Source: Rhinopomastus cyanomelas
Lineage: Eukaryota > Chordata > Aves > Bucerotiformes > Rhinopomastidae
DNA length: 64,000 bases
Direction of reading: 5' to 3'
Assembly (NCBI GenBank): GCA_013400115.1
Contig: VXBP01010397.1
Span: 590,620 to 654,619, forward strand
The position numbers and the translations under genes are program-made. A model generated the notes under the pieces. The model saw nothing but the letters and a program-made list of their open reading frames with translations. It was not told the DNA's origin and did no database searches. Positions 14,101 through 25,882 of this stretch are shown here, in pieces. Every line of letters starts with the position of its first letter. Positions within the stretch are counted from its first letter, which is position 1.

Positions 14101-14474
14101 TACCTTTCCAGGATTTAACCCCTACTGGGGTGAGACACTCCAGTTCCAGCTCCGTGTGCCTGAGCTGGCCCTCGTCCGCTTTGTGGTGGAGGATTATGAC
14201 AAGACCTCCAGGAATGACTTTGTGGGCCAGTTCACTCTAGCCTTTGCTAACATCAAGCCTGGTGAGTGGCTGCTGCCCAGTGCTGGGGAGGAGAGCTCTG
14301 CAAGGGTGTCTGGGATTCAGCTGGGTGGGGGCAGTGGTCAGTCTGAGCCTTGCTGTCTCCACTGCAGGCTACCGCCACATCCATCTCCTCTCCAAGGATG
14401 GCACCGGCATCCCACCCTCTTCACTCTTTGTCCACATCCACATCACTGAGCCACCCAGCCCTGAGCAGGACTGA
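8198..14474 (+). CDS. PLCD4: PLCD4, phosphoinositide phospholipase C delta-4
   Basis: It hydrolyses PtdIns(4,5)P2 to IP3 and diacylglycerol in a Ca2+-dependent way; in mouse it is linked to the sperm acrosome reaction. Fifteen coding exons: 8198-8222, 8560-8718, 9114-9342, 9568-9697, 10021-10252, 10636-10837, 11151-11295, 11728-11880, 12208-12348, 12654-12810, 13147-13263, 13550-13728, 13894-14029, 14112-14261, 14368-14474. All phases agree, giving 753 residues (human 762). Domains in order: PH (about 16-125), EF-hands (DKNKDGRMNFKE at 148-159 and a second complete loop after residue 181), catalytic X (about 290-435, with SSHNTY His306 and VYHGHT His351), an acidic X-Y linker, Y (about 495-610) and C2 to the end. 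The start ATG has a strong context (gccATGg) and gives MASLL as in mammals. Its third intron is AT-AC type. Confidence 0.96.
8985..9025 (+). repeat. (GGAT)n tetranucleotide repeat, PLCD4 intron 2
   Basis: A short run of ggatggatggatggat followed by degenerate copies. Related tetranucleotide runs occur in two other PLCD4 introns. Confidence 0.75.
9343..9567 (+). other. U12-type AT-AC intron in PLCD4
   Basis: The intron begins ATATCCTT (9343-9350), an exact minor-spliceosome donor, and ends CAC at 9567. A branch-site match tcccttaat lies at 9538-9546. Joining 9342 to 9568 gives CA|G TGG, keeping the conserved DQW..DWF of the PH/EF-hand junction. No GT-AG pair nearby keeps this frame. Confidence 0.9.
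9779..9860 (+). repeat. (CCAT)n degenerate repeat, PLCD4 intron 4
   Basis: Interrupted ccatccatccat and related units over about 80 bases, the same repeat class as at 8985 but on the opposite strand. Confidence 0.7.
13045..13078 (+). repeat. (TGGA)n short repeat, PLCD4 intron 10
   Basis: Short atggatgcatgg and tggatggatgga units. A low-complexity intronic repeat with no evident function. Confidence 0.55.
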
Positions 14475-14945
14475 GCTCCTGGGCTGAGCAGGGCCTGGAT
14501 AAAAGCCATAGACCCAGCCCCAGTTGGCTGGAACAAACAAGCCAAACACACCCTCCTCTGGCTGAGCCATTTGTGTCAGTCCTACATTACTGTTGCTGTC
14601 TCCCCTTTGCAACAGCCTGCAAGGGCTGGAGAAAGCTACTGACTTCCCCCTCCTGCGTTTGTGATGCTGCCTTCCGTGCATGTGTGGGGTCTGTGCTGGT
14701 GCAGCCCTCTGTGCCCTCCACATGTACCCTGCCCCGGCCCAGAGGCAGCACAGCTCTGCCACAGGGGCTGGTCCCCCAAGTCTGGGGAGCAAGGCTGGAG
14801 CCAAGCAAACCCCAGAGTGGGGCAGAGTCAGTCCTCACTGCCCCCCCGACCCTGCAGAGCCCCAGAACAGCCCCCTGTCGTTATTAACCTTTGCTGTGTC
14901 CTTTCTCTGTAAGCAACCTAATAAACATTCAGTGACAGGCAGGCT
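14475..14945 (+). terminator. PLCD4 3'UTR with AATAAA
   Basis: AATAAA at 14920-14925 lies 446 bases after the PLCD4 stop. The transcript probably ends near 14,945, only about 120 bases from the likely end of ZNF142 on the other strand. Confidence 0.75.
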
Positions 14946-15059
14946 CACGTCTGGGTGCGGTGGTGCTGGGGACAGACTGGGAGCTAGGTTTGTACTCTGC
15001 CTGTGGGCACTTGTCCCATTCTTCACACAGGGCTCCAAATAGCCCAAAGAAACAGTATT

Positions 15060-15190
15060 AAAAGGAGCCGAGAGATTCCTTTTATACAGCCACTTACATT
15101 ACAACCCATGTACATATATGTCTATACACACACGTACGCTTCTGCACCAGGCCTGCGCCACTGGCACCCTAAAACCACCAGAACTTGGTC
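15060..15190 (-). terminator. ZNF142 3'UTR, possible TATAAA poly(A) signal
   Basis: On the minus strand the first plausible signal after the stop is a variant TATAAA (plus-strand 15081-15086). No AATAAA is present before the PLCD4 end, so the assignment is tentative. Confidence 0.35.
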
Positions 15191-18100
15191 TCACTGCAAA
15201 GCACCATCCTTCTCTGTGGGGTACCCTCCTTCACATTCGGTCCCAGAAGGCCCCTCCATCTGGCTCTCCCTCTGTACTGCATGGAGGTGGACAGTGGGCG
15301 TGCTGGGGTCCTTGCCCACCCCCTGGCTGGGGTCACCGGCTCCGTGCTCAGGGTGATGCCGCTGGATGTGTTTGATGACCTGGAACTTCTGCTTGGCCTT
15401 ATAGGGACAGTAGCGGCAGAAGAAGGGGTGCTCGTTGGTGTGGGTAAGGTAATGGTGGCGCAGACCAGCCGCCCAGCGGAAAGCCCGCCCACAGGCATTG
15501 CAGACGTAGGGCTTCTCCTCGCTGTGCTTCTTCAAGTGTGTCTTGAGGAGGAAGCGTGTCTTGAAGGCCTTGCCACACTGCTCACAGATGAAGGAGCGGG
15601 CCTCCCGGTGCCGTGTTTCTTTGTGCACCCGCAGGGCGTCCGCCCGGTTGGTGCAGTACTCACACTCATCGCAACGGTACGGCTTCAGGCCTGTGACGAC
15701 AGGGAAGGAGATGGCATTGGGATGGAGGAGATGATTCCCTCCATCCTACACATCTCACTATCCCTGTGACAGAGCACTATTCTCCAGGGACTCCCCCCCA
15801 ACACCCTATCACGTCAGCAGGCACCCCAGGACCCCCTATTTTGAAGTGTCTGGTGTTTGTATCACCCTACCTTCCCTGCCACCCCTGGACACTGTTCCCA
15901 GCCCAGCAGCATGCGAAAATGTGTGGCCACTGGTAGCAAAGGAAGCATGGAGCTGGGGTGCTCACAACCCCAACACTCTCCCTGACGCCCCATGGCCTGT
16001 CTCCAGTGGGGAGCACTCACCCGTGTGCTTTGTCATGTGGTACTTGAGCTGGTTCACCCACTTGCACTTGTAGCCACATTCAGGGCAGAGGTACTTCCGC
16101 TCATCCTTGTGGATCCGCATGTGATACTGGGCACAGGAAAAGAGAAGGGTTAGGGTGAGGCCATGCCCTACCCTGATACCCAGAAAGATATTTCTGACAT
16201 TTCAAACTGTGTAGGGCAAGGAGGGCTGTTTACTCACCTGGCAGATGGGATCCACAATGGGGTCAGGATGAGACCCCTGTACTGCTAAGCTTGCTGTGTC
16301 CCAGTCTGTGGATGGCACAGACTTTTCTCTCCAGTTTTGTATTTAGGACAGAGTTCAAATTAAAATCCAGCCCATCAGAGTTAGCCCTGGATTGAGTACA
16401 TTGTACAGCCTTGCCCAAGCAGCCCCGGAGGGCTCCAGCTCATCCTGGCCATTAAAAAAGTCACTATTTCTTGTAGCAGAACCAGACCATTTTCCCCCCC
16501 TCCATTACCCCTTGCCTGGCCCTCCTTTCCTAGGAAAGCCATGCATGAGGGTGCTTAAACATCTATGGGAATGAGGACAAGGTCTGGCTCTGCTCACAGG
16601 GAACCTGAGACTTCTCTGCACCACGTCTAACTGGGGCCACAGTGTATGCTGCAAGGGGAAGGAGGGAACACAGACAGTTGCTTTGCTACACATCTCCCCT
16701 TCCCCTTTTATCTGCAGTAACAAGAAGCAGGGAAGAAACATTTTGTACCCATGTAAGGTTTATGCACTTGCCTACTGTTCCTGTATGAGCTACAGCAGAG
16801 GACATAGGAAAAAAAAACCTTATCCTTGGAAGTTTCTTCTTCTTCCCCAAGGCCCATGTTTGGACGTGTTCCTCACCCATCCCCACGCAAGGCTCTCACC
16901 TTGAGACGCGAGGGGTCAGCGCAAGCGTATTTACAGAGGTGGCACTTGTAGGGCTTCTCGCCGGTGTGGATGCGGATGTGCCACGTGATTTTCTGCCTGT
17001 TCTTGGTGGTATATTCGCAGTCCAGGCACTTGTACACACGGGTGCCCCCATGGCCCTTCATGTGCTGATCAAAGACAAGCTGGTGGCAGCAGGAAAAGTC
17101 ACAGAAGGGGCACTGCAGGGTTTTGTCCTGGGGGGCAGCTGGCTCGTGGCTCTCCACGTAATGCCACACCAGCTGCTGCCGCTCCTTGGCTGCAAAGCTG
17201 CACAGCTCACAGCGGTGGCTGAAATGCTGTATCTTGTGCTCCTCCAGAGCCTCCCGGGTGGTGAAGGTCTCCTTGCAGGTGCTGCACTCCAGGTGCGGGT
17301 GCTGCTTCTGCACATGGCACTTGAGCGTGGCCTCGCTGTGGCACACGAAGCTGCAGTGCGGGCAGGCATAGGACACCTTTGCCTCGTGCTGCCGCAGGAT
17401 GTGCTGCTTGAGTGCCGTCTCGGAGCTGAAGCGAGCCTCACAGTGGGAACAGCCAAAGTTGAGCTCGCCATGGTGGCAGCTGTTGACATGACGGGTGATG
17501 TCGTTCTGTAGGTAGCTGCTGTAGTCACAAAGTGGGCAGAAGTGGGTGGGCGTCTTCTCATGCACCCGTAATCGGTGGATGCGCAGCTTGGAGTTGGTGC
17601 CAAAGGTCTGGCCGCAGACGCCGCAGGCAATGCGTCCCACGCCAGTGTGCAGGGACTGGTGGGCCTCCAGGCGGTAGCGCCGTGTGGTGCTGAACTCACA
17701 GTACCGGCACTTGTGTGGCTTCACACCCTCATGCTTGATGCGGATGTGCTGCCTTAGGCAACGAGCCTGCTTACAAGTGAACTCGCACTGGCGGCACTGG
17801 AGCTGCGGCCGTTTGTTGTAGTTCTTGCGGTGCAGCTTGCGGTGCAGCCGTAGGGCTTTGGCAACTTTGGAGGTGAAGGGGCAGGAGGAGCAACGAAACT
17901 CACCCAGTGCCACACAGCCCCTCTTCTTGTGAGTCTTCATGGCTCGTTCCTGGTGGCAGGTGAAAGGGCAGGTGGGGCAGGAGAAACGCCTCCTCTTGGG
18001 CAGGGTGCCTTTTGGCAGGGGTATTTCCAGCTTGCTGGGCTGGCCCGTCTTGACACCAGCTGGGTCCTCCTCAGAGAGGACACTTTGGGGTGTTTCCTCC

Positions 18101-21100
18101 TCAGGATGCACTATGTGCTTTTCAGCACGGTGGCTCTTGAGGGCTCGCTGAGAGCGGAAGGCCTTGGGGCACAGGGAGCACCAGAGCTGCTCCAGGCTCC
18201 GGCACCCATCCTCCACATGGGAGGTGATGGTGGAGACTCGGGAGCACACAAAGGAGCAGGTGTTGCAGTGCAGCTTCCCTCCCTCCAGCCGGTATTTTTC
18301 TAGGGGTTTCTCAGGCCGAGACGGACAAGCAGCTTTACCTGGCTCAGCCCCATCCACTTGCTCAGGAGGCTCTCCTGTCACCTCTGTGCTGCAACCTGGC
18401 AGGGATTTCTCAGGGCTATTACAGCCCAATATCCATTCTGCAGCCAAAGGACTACCCACTGCCTCCATTTTGTCAGGCAACAGCTCAGCTCCCCAAGGAC
18501 TCTCAGCATGCTCAGACTCCTCCGAGCCCCCCTTCTTGCTTTCTGCCATTTCTGTACCATTATCACCACAGAGGTCAGCAGGCTGGCACAACCTGGGTGG
18601 CTCCTGATCAGCTGGTCTGAGGATCTTGTTTTTCTTCAGAAGAACTGGGCACTTCTTGAGGAGGTGGGTGTTGAGCCCCCTTTGTTGCTTAAAGCTGGCA
18701 CCACAGTTGTGGCACATGAGTGGGGCCCGGCGGCTCTGGCAGCTGGCTTTAGAGTGCAGGGACATGGACTTCTCCTTCCGTGTGATGTATGAGCACTTCT
18801 CACACTTAAAGATCTGGCTCTCTGACTGCACCACCAGCATCTGCACCCTGCCCTCCAGCACCAGTGTCTCTGCCTGCTCCTTGTCCTGTTTCCGTAGAGC
18901 CTTCAGCACAGACTCTGAGCCACTCCTGGCATCATCACCAGAGGTGGCCAAGTCCTCTGGGACAGGCAGGTGGCTCTGCTCAGCTGTCTTCAGCACACTG
19001 AGCCAGGCCTCTGGCAACTCAGCGTGGCTGGTCTTTCTCATTGTGGCGTCCACCACCAGCTTGTGGTAGTCTGAGCAGGACCCCTCAAGGTGGTCCGTGG
19101 CCTGCCTCAGGGCATCGTTTCCCTGGCTGTCTCCTGCTGTTACACTGCCCTCCAGCCCTACCACCTCCTCCTCGCGCACGTCTGCCCCCTCTTCCTCAAG
19201 GTCTGGGATGTCTTCAAGTGTATTGCCATTGTCCTGCAAGCCAAGGTCATCCTGAGAGCCCAGCATTTCACAGGCTGCAGGAGGCTCCTTGCAGGTCAGC
19301 ATCTCCACACTGTCTGGCTGTACCGCACAGGCTTCTCCAGCCAAATGCTCCAGGAGGGGGTCAGACGAGACATTCAGTGCCTCCAAGTGTAACGTGCAGC
19401 TCTCGTCCACATCCCCAGAAGCAGCGAGCTCAGCTGAACCTGTTGTAGCATCTCCTTGTGCACAGTCATCTCTCAGGGCATCGTCAGCAGTGGGACAGTT
19501 CTGCTCCTCCTTGTCTACGCCTCTCTCTGCACTGCTGTCACGCTCTGCTGAAGCGGCATCCTGCCCAAGGAGGGGTACCACAAATGCTTGCTGGTAGCCC
19601 TCTTCCCTCTGGGACTCCATCTGAGACAGCTTTACCTGTGCCCACTGCTCCTTGCCAGTGAGGGGGGAGCTGGCAACCACACGCATGGCTGTGCCAAGCT
19701 CGCAGTTGAAGAACGCTTCAGGTGAGCTAATCTGCAGCTCCTTGCTGGCATAGTTTTCCAGCCAGTCTTTGTCACCGGGGGTGTAGCCATGAATCTTGCG
19801 CTTGTGGAAGAAGAGGCTGGTGTTGCTGAAAGTGCAGTAGGAGCAAAGGGCACAGCGAAACTCTTTCTGTTTGGTATGTTTGCAGTTCTCATGGTTGAGC
19901 AGTGCCTGCTTGTACTTGGTCTGGTAGGTGCAGTACTGACACTGGAAGATGGGCACCTGGTAGTTCTGCAAGTGCTTTGCCTGCATGTGCTTCTGCAGCT
20001 CGTACTTGCGCTTGCAAGCGAAGCCACACACCTCACAGATCAGACTCTTGCCCTGGTGCCGCAGCTTGTGGCTGCTCAGCTGGTCAGCACGGTGGCATCG
20101 GTATGAGCACTGGTTGCACTGGTACCTGTGGGGAAAGAGGAATCAGTCAGGAGATACTGAGGCAGGCTGGGCCTTGTCAGGCATGCTAAGCTCTGGGGGA
20201 AGGGCTACTGTTTGGTTTGCCAGATCTGACCTTTGCCATCCTGACAGCTCTCACCACCAGTAATTCCCCTTTGCTGCAGCCCTTGGCACTGCTGGGGACA
20301 GGAAGCAGATTCCCTGAGTGTTCCATACAGTGACTGCATCGGCCACATGTGTCACACCAGCAGCACCTCCAGCATCTCTGGATGCAGACTAGACTCACAG
20401 GAGGTGATAATATGGAGGTGAAAATCAAGTTTTGGCAGAGTTCTGCATACGCCCAAGCTGGCCTTGGCCCATGACCATCAGCAGAACCCATGAACCCCAG
20501 CCCAGAGCTGCACTGGTGTGGTAATGCACCTTCTTGGCACACAGACACCCAAAACAGCTTTGCCTCCATAGCACTGTGCTGGCAACAGTCTGCAGGCTCA
20601 AAAGCCACACTTCATATGTGCCAGATGTAGCAGGCCGTGGCCATGCCCAGGCACAAGGGAGTCTGGCACACAACACAGCCTGGAGTAGCAAACCCCAGAA
20701 GAACAGGATTTGGGGAGCCCTGGCTACGCTGCTAGGCCAGTGAAGCTGACATCCTACCGGAGATCTCCTGTGTGCTTCCTCATGTGGACATTCAGGTAGT
20801 GCTTCCATTTGGTAATGTACCCACACTCAGTGCACATGAAGTTCTTGTCGTCGGAGTGAGTCAGCATGTGCTTGGACAGGTAGCTCACATCCCGGCACGT
20901 GAAGTTGCAGAGCTCACACTTGTGGGGTTTCTCTCCTACAAGCAACACAGGAACACCCTCAGCACGATGACCAGATGAAACAAACCGGTTTGTCTTCCCC
21001 ACAAGAAAATCAGTTCAGCAGAAGCTGGGAGTAACAGCAGGGACGGCGGTATGTCACAAGTGCAGCCCGGTGACACTAGGATGACAGAGTCAGCGACGTG

Positions 21101-24100
21101 ACCCAGGAGCCCTGACCCAGCCCTCCCTGCCCACTCAAAGCTGGAACAGGACACTCCCCACACTGCCCATCCCAGCTCAGCTTTTGAGACTCTCACAGCA
21201 GACACCCACCGGTGTGCAGCAACATGTGCCGGATGAGCACCCTCTTGTGTGCGGTGGCAAAGGCACACTCAGTGCACTTGTGGATCTTCTCATTGGCGTG
21301 CATCTTGCCCACATGGTCATGAAACTCCACGGGGTTGAAAGTGGCGTAAGGGCAGAAGCTGCACTGGAGCTGCTCACTGCCTGGGTGCCCCTGCTTCTTG
21401 TGCTTACGGAAAACGTGCTTGTTGGAGCAGATGAAGTCGCACTGCTGGCAGTGGAAGGCATAGTGGGTTTTTCGGTGAGCCTCCATGGCCTCGGCTGTGC
21501 TGAAGAGCAGCGAGCAGGCATAGTACTTGCACTCCACTGCCTTGATGCCATGAGCATCCTTGAGATGACGGACAAACTCCTTCCGGTCCTCTGCGCAGTA
21601 GTCACAGCCCCCCTGGAAGCAGCTCAGCCTCTTGGGCTCAGCTTTGTGAGTTTTCAAGTGCTCTTTGAGCGCCTGGCTGAGCCGAAACTTCTCTTCACAG
21701 ACAGGACAGGAGTAAACATCGGAGTAGAAGTTGGATATGTCCTCATGCATGCTGGCCATGTGGCGGTTGAGGGCGTTCTTCTCCACTGAGCTGTAGTGGC
21801 AGAGCGGGCAGCGATGTACCTTCTCACCTGTCTCCCGCATCATGTGGATCTTCAGCTTGCTTTTGCTGGTGAAGTACTTGTGGCAGTTGGGGCACTGCAG
21901 GTTGGGGTCAGGGAAGTGCAGATGGAGGTGCTCCACCAGGTGAGTCCGCTTCTTGAAACACCGTTTGCATTCAGGGCACATATGGGTTTTGTAGAGATAC
22001 TCTGAGCCCTCTGTGACATCTCCTGTGAAAGCACATGAAGGGGAGCCATCAGCAGGGAAGAGACTGAGAGCACAGACAGATGTTCTCTCCCCAAACCATC
22101 TGTGCCAGAGCCTATAAACATATGCAGTCACACACCCAAAGCTACCAGCACAGTTCAAGTGAGCTCTTTCCAGCTCAACGCTGGCAAAGCACAGCCCACA
22201 TCAGGCCTGCACATGTGCCCAATGTCCAAAGCCAGGCAGACTTTTACCAGAGACTGGCAGCAAGTATGGATGGGAAAAGAAGGGATGTGTTTACTTGAGC
22301 AGAGGGAACAATGCCCTGGTACATGCAGGAGATGTGAGGCTGCTGGACTGCCCCACAGTGGACTGGCCCACGTTTCCTCACCAGTCTTGAGAGTTATTCC
22401 TAACACAAAGCCCAAGCAACTCCCGGTAGGGCCCAGAATCATACCTTTGAAGTGCTGTGTCCATGGAACTCTGGCTTTCTCAGGAGCCACCTTCCCATCT
22501 TCTTTGGCATTGTTTTCACAAGGGCTCTCACCATCTTCCTCTGGAGACTCATCGCCATTGCTGTCAGAGTCTTCTCCAGCTGATGCTTTCTGTCCCTCCA
22601 AGGAGACCTCCTCAGTGCCTTGAGACTTTGCTGGCCTGGCTTCTGCTGTGGTGATTTCCAAGCCAGGGTGACAATTCCCTGCCTCCTCCTGCTCTTCTTC
22701 TGCTTCAGGAGGGAAAGAATAATTGTCATGCTCCTGGCAAGGAGGACCTGCACCTGCCCCTCACCCACAGACACGGGAAAAACACACTGGCTGCGATGAG
22801 TGGCACAAGCCATACAGCAGGGAGGAAGGAACACAGGGCTCCCTGCCCTTCAGCAGCATGGCTCGTTCTCCACTCCCCTTAGTTACAACTGGGATGCACA
22901 GACTCAGCCTCTGCAGCACCACAGACTCCAACCCCCACCCAACCATACCTGAGGGCAGGATGCAGTGCTGCTTGAGCTCAGGGGTGCTGCCTGTCGCAGA
23001 TGTCTCAGCAGGAGCCTCTGCAGCGTGACCCTTCCTGTGCTGCCAGAAGAGCCGAGCGTTGGCTGTGACAAAGTCACAGTGGCTGCAGTGAAACGGGAAG
23101 TGGGTGCGATGATGCTGCTCCATGGCTGGGCGGCTAGGGAAGAGCAGCGGGCAGGCACGGTAGGCACAGGACACAGGGGAGGCCCTGTGCAGGCGGCGCA
23201 AGTGGCCACGCAGCTGCTTGCGGTCCCCTGTGGTGAAGCAACAGCCCTTCTCAGGACAAGGCAGGGCTTCTGGTGGGGTGCGGTGAGTCTTGAAGTGCTC
23301 CTTAAGTTCGCTAGGCTGCGTAAACACCTCCTGGCAGACGGGGCACAGCAGGTGCTTGAAAGAGGAGCCCTCTTCTGCGTTAGCTCTGCATGGCTTCAAG
23401 CACCCTGGCTCACTCTGACCCTTGCTGGCAGAAGTCAGAGTCCTAGGGAGTTTCAGGTGCCCAGGGGAGATCAGCAGGAGGCACTGGTGCTGGGACAAAA
23501 GGGAGGCCTCTGGGAAGCTCTGGCCGCACCTCTCACAGAAATACAACTCCACCACTTTGACCAGCACCTCTGCAGAGATTGAGGAGCAAGCATTAGAAAC
23601 AGGATTTTGCCAGGCCCAGAGCTTCGGACTGATAGCTCAGTTCCGGCTCTGAACAGAGAAGATAAATCCTTGTTGCCACAAATTACAGTGTAGAGAATCA
23701 CAGCCCTAGGATACTCCTCCTACCTCAAGTGTCCTAGGACACCTCCCATAAAAGAGGGGACACCACACTCAAGTGCCCACAATGCCCAGGTCTGTCCCTT
23801 AGCACCTTACAGACATACCCAGAGATGTAAAGCTGGATCAGCCCCATTCCTAGCAGGATGTGCCCACAGTGGACCAGGCAAGAAGCGTGCTGGGGGCAGC
23901 AGTCTGGGGTGGAGATCTCCAGTCTCTACTGATAGCCTGGAGTAACTCTCTCACCTGGCACTCAAATGCCACAGCCACCCCTTTCCACCCACATGCACAG
24001 TTTGTACAAAGTCTGTGCTGAATGGTGTGCAATACACACAAGGCCAGAGACACACGAGGCATTGTGGTGTTCCCGGGATGCCTGCTGGAGGGGACAGGGC

Positions 24101-24448
24101 CCTGTTCAGACCTCTCCCTCTGTTGAGTGCCATGGGGCCCACCCAGCCCTCCGTGCACCCCATACCTGTACCACTGTCTGTGTTGCTCAGTGTCACGTTG
24201 CCAGCCACTGTCTCGATTAGTATTTCCACATTGCTGCCTTCAGCATGAGCCCCTTCCCCTGACACGGATGCCTCTTGCAGCAGCAATTCCTGGCTGGCAG
24301 TCAGTGGTGGTGTCCCAGCCAGGCCAGAGCTGTCCACACCAGGGCTTCCCATGGCTCCTGCCTCGCCTGGTGTGGGCAGGAGCAGGTCTGAGCACAGAGC
24401 CTCCATCTCCTTGCTAGCACCCTCACACACAGCCACTTCCACACTCAT
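15191..24448 (-). CDS. ZNF142: ZNF142, large multi-C2H2 zinc-finger protein
   Basis: A nuclear protein presumed to bind DNA and regulate transcription; human variants cause a neurodevelopmental disorder. Coding exons in transcript order: 24448-24166, 23569-22949, 22753-22445 (or from 22747), 22022-21210, 20935-20758, 20125-16900, 16126-16021, 15690-15191. Length is about 2,010 residues. The N-terminus is acidic and finger-free. About 42 C2H2 starts then follow in blocks, separated near the middle by a long acidic linker. The 3.2 kb exon carries half of the fingers, and the last exon ends with four fingers and a tail containing GVGKDPSTPTVHLH. The ATG at 24446-24448 is chosen because the frame upstream has no ATG in the same exon. 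The 5'UTR part of this exon reaches an acceptor at 24490. The third-exon acceptor is unusual (see findings). Antisense frames through this gene are shadows. Confidence 0.95.
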
Positions 24449-24489
24449 GGCCCCCAGACACTGGCTCACTACTGGTCAGGAGGGCCTCT

Positions 24490-25130
24490 CTGGAACAGAA
24501 GAAAGTGCTTTAAACGAGGGAGAACCCAGGGGTTCTACAAGACTTTGAGAGGCAACCTGCAGCATAAGGGTGCAAATAGGCATCTCAGCAGTAGCTCTCT
24601 TCTGCTATGCCCCAAGCGAGCTGCCAGCAAAATCACCTGTCACAGGGAGGCCAGGGATGCCGAGATTCCCGGGCGCCTTTGGGGAGAACGCAGGGGGATC
24701 CCAACAGCCAGGGCCGGGCCTGTGTGTCCTGGGCCCAGACCCCAGCCCCGGGCTCAGGCAGCCCCAAGCTCAACTCCCAGGCCCAAGCCCAGCCTCCTGC
24801 GAGGAGGCGCCGCAAGCGCGTCCTAGCAAGGCCAGGGCGGACCCTGTCCCCTCGCCCGGCCCTGTCACCTGCGCCCCGGGCCGGGGGCTCAAGACGGGTC
24901 CCCCCGCCGCCGCCGCCGCTTCCAGCGCTGCCGCATTCCTCCGCCGCGCGCCTTTGTACGCTTCCGCAACCGCTCTGCCCCGCCGGCCCCTCTCTATGGT
25001 GCGAGCCGGCAGCCGGCCGGAAGTGGGGCCCTGCGACCATAGAGAACGGCGCGGCGGGAGGGAAGGGCCCCGTGCGGAGGTAAGGGGCGCCGGGGCCGGG
25101 GTCCAAGCGTCCCCGTGAGGGCGAGTGGAG
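24490..25130. promoter_or_regulatory. Divergent CpG-island promoter of ZNF142 and BCS1L
   Basis: A very CpG-rich block between two genes transcribed outward. It contains an ETS/GABP-type CCGGAAGT at 25018-25025 and a perfect 10-base inverted repeat, TCTCTATGGT at 24991-25000 against ACCATAGAGA at 25036-25045. A donor GAG|GTAAGG at 25079/25080 probably ends the first non-coding exon of BCS1L. ZNF142 exon 1 should start in the left part. ETS sites at divergent promoters of mitochondrial genes are common. Confidence 0.75.
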
Positions 25131-25840
25131 TGGGTGGGGGCCGGACTCCTGCTATAGGCAATGCCCCTCTGGGGCCGGGTCTCCTGCTGTGGGTCTGAGG
25201 CCCTACTACGGGCCCAAGGTCTTTCTAATGGGTCAGACCGTAGGGAGGGTCAGACCCTGCTCTGGGGGAGGTGGGGACCCGCTTGAGGGAGCGGAATGTG
25301 TCTCCCCCTCGCTCATCCCCTGCACCGGACAGCTCCCTGCTAAGGGAGCTGGGGAAACTCCAGTTCCCCTCGGTGTGTGGCTGGTGACTTTTACCCAGAT
25401 GTGAAGATGTTGCTTACTCCACAGTCGTGCACCTGCGGCCATCATCGTAGAATCAGCTCTTGGCTTAATCTTCGTTTTTTGCAGACAATAAGCCCTAAAT
25501 AATTGTAGTATTCATAATTTTTAGCTGTTTAAAGCATAGAACCACGTAAAATTCTGGATTTCTTGTTGTGGCTGAAAAAGTGGCAGATGGTCTTTTGCTC
25601 CTCCAGCTCCTGGCTTCCTCCTGCCTGTCTCACCCACAGGCTAGAGAGAGGGAGAATTCTGCTTTGTCTATGGGCTCTTTAATGCCCAGATAATAAGTAT
25701 AGGAGTGGAGGATCCAATTGGCCAGGTGGCCTTGTGCCTTGAGAACTGGCCACAATAAAGCCCAGGCAACTGCATCTGATCTGTTGTGTCACCTGCCTCC
25801 ATTCAGTCCTTCTCTTTCTATGCAGGTTTGTGTCTAGAGC

Positions 25841-25873
25841 ATGGAGACAATGCTGTGGAAAGGAGCTGTGTAG
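25841..25873 (+). CDS. Upstream ORF in the BCS1L leader (10 codons)
   Basis: The BCS1L start exon opens after an acceptor at 25824. Between it and the main ATG lies a short ORF, ATG at 25841 to TAG at 25873, which also contains a second in-frame ATG. It ends 9 bases before the BCS1L start and could reduce translation. It is visible in sequence only; use is not shown. Confidence 0.5.
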   Translation: METMLWKGAV

Positions 25874-25882
25874 TCTCCCACG

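Noticed and set aside
16939..21789. Plus-strand open frames of about 190-200 codons opposite ZNF142
   Set aside because: Shadows of repeated zinc-finger codons on the other strand; the translations have no finger or other fold.
24446..24469. Longer ZNF142 start at 24469
   Set aside because: The codon there is GTG, not ATG. The first in-frame ATG is at 24448.
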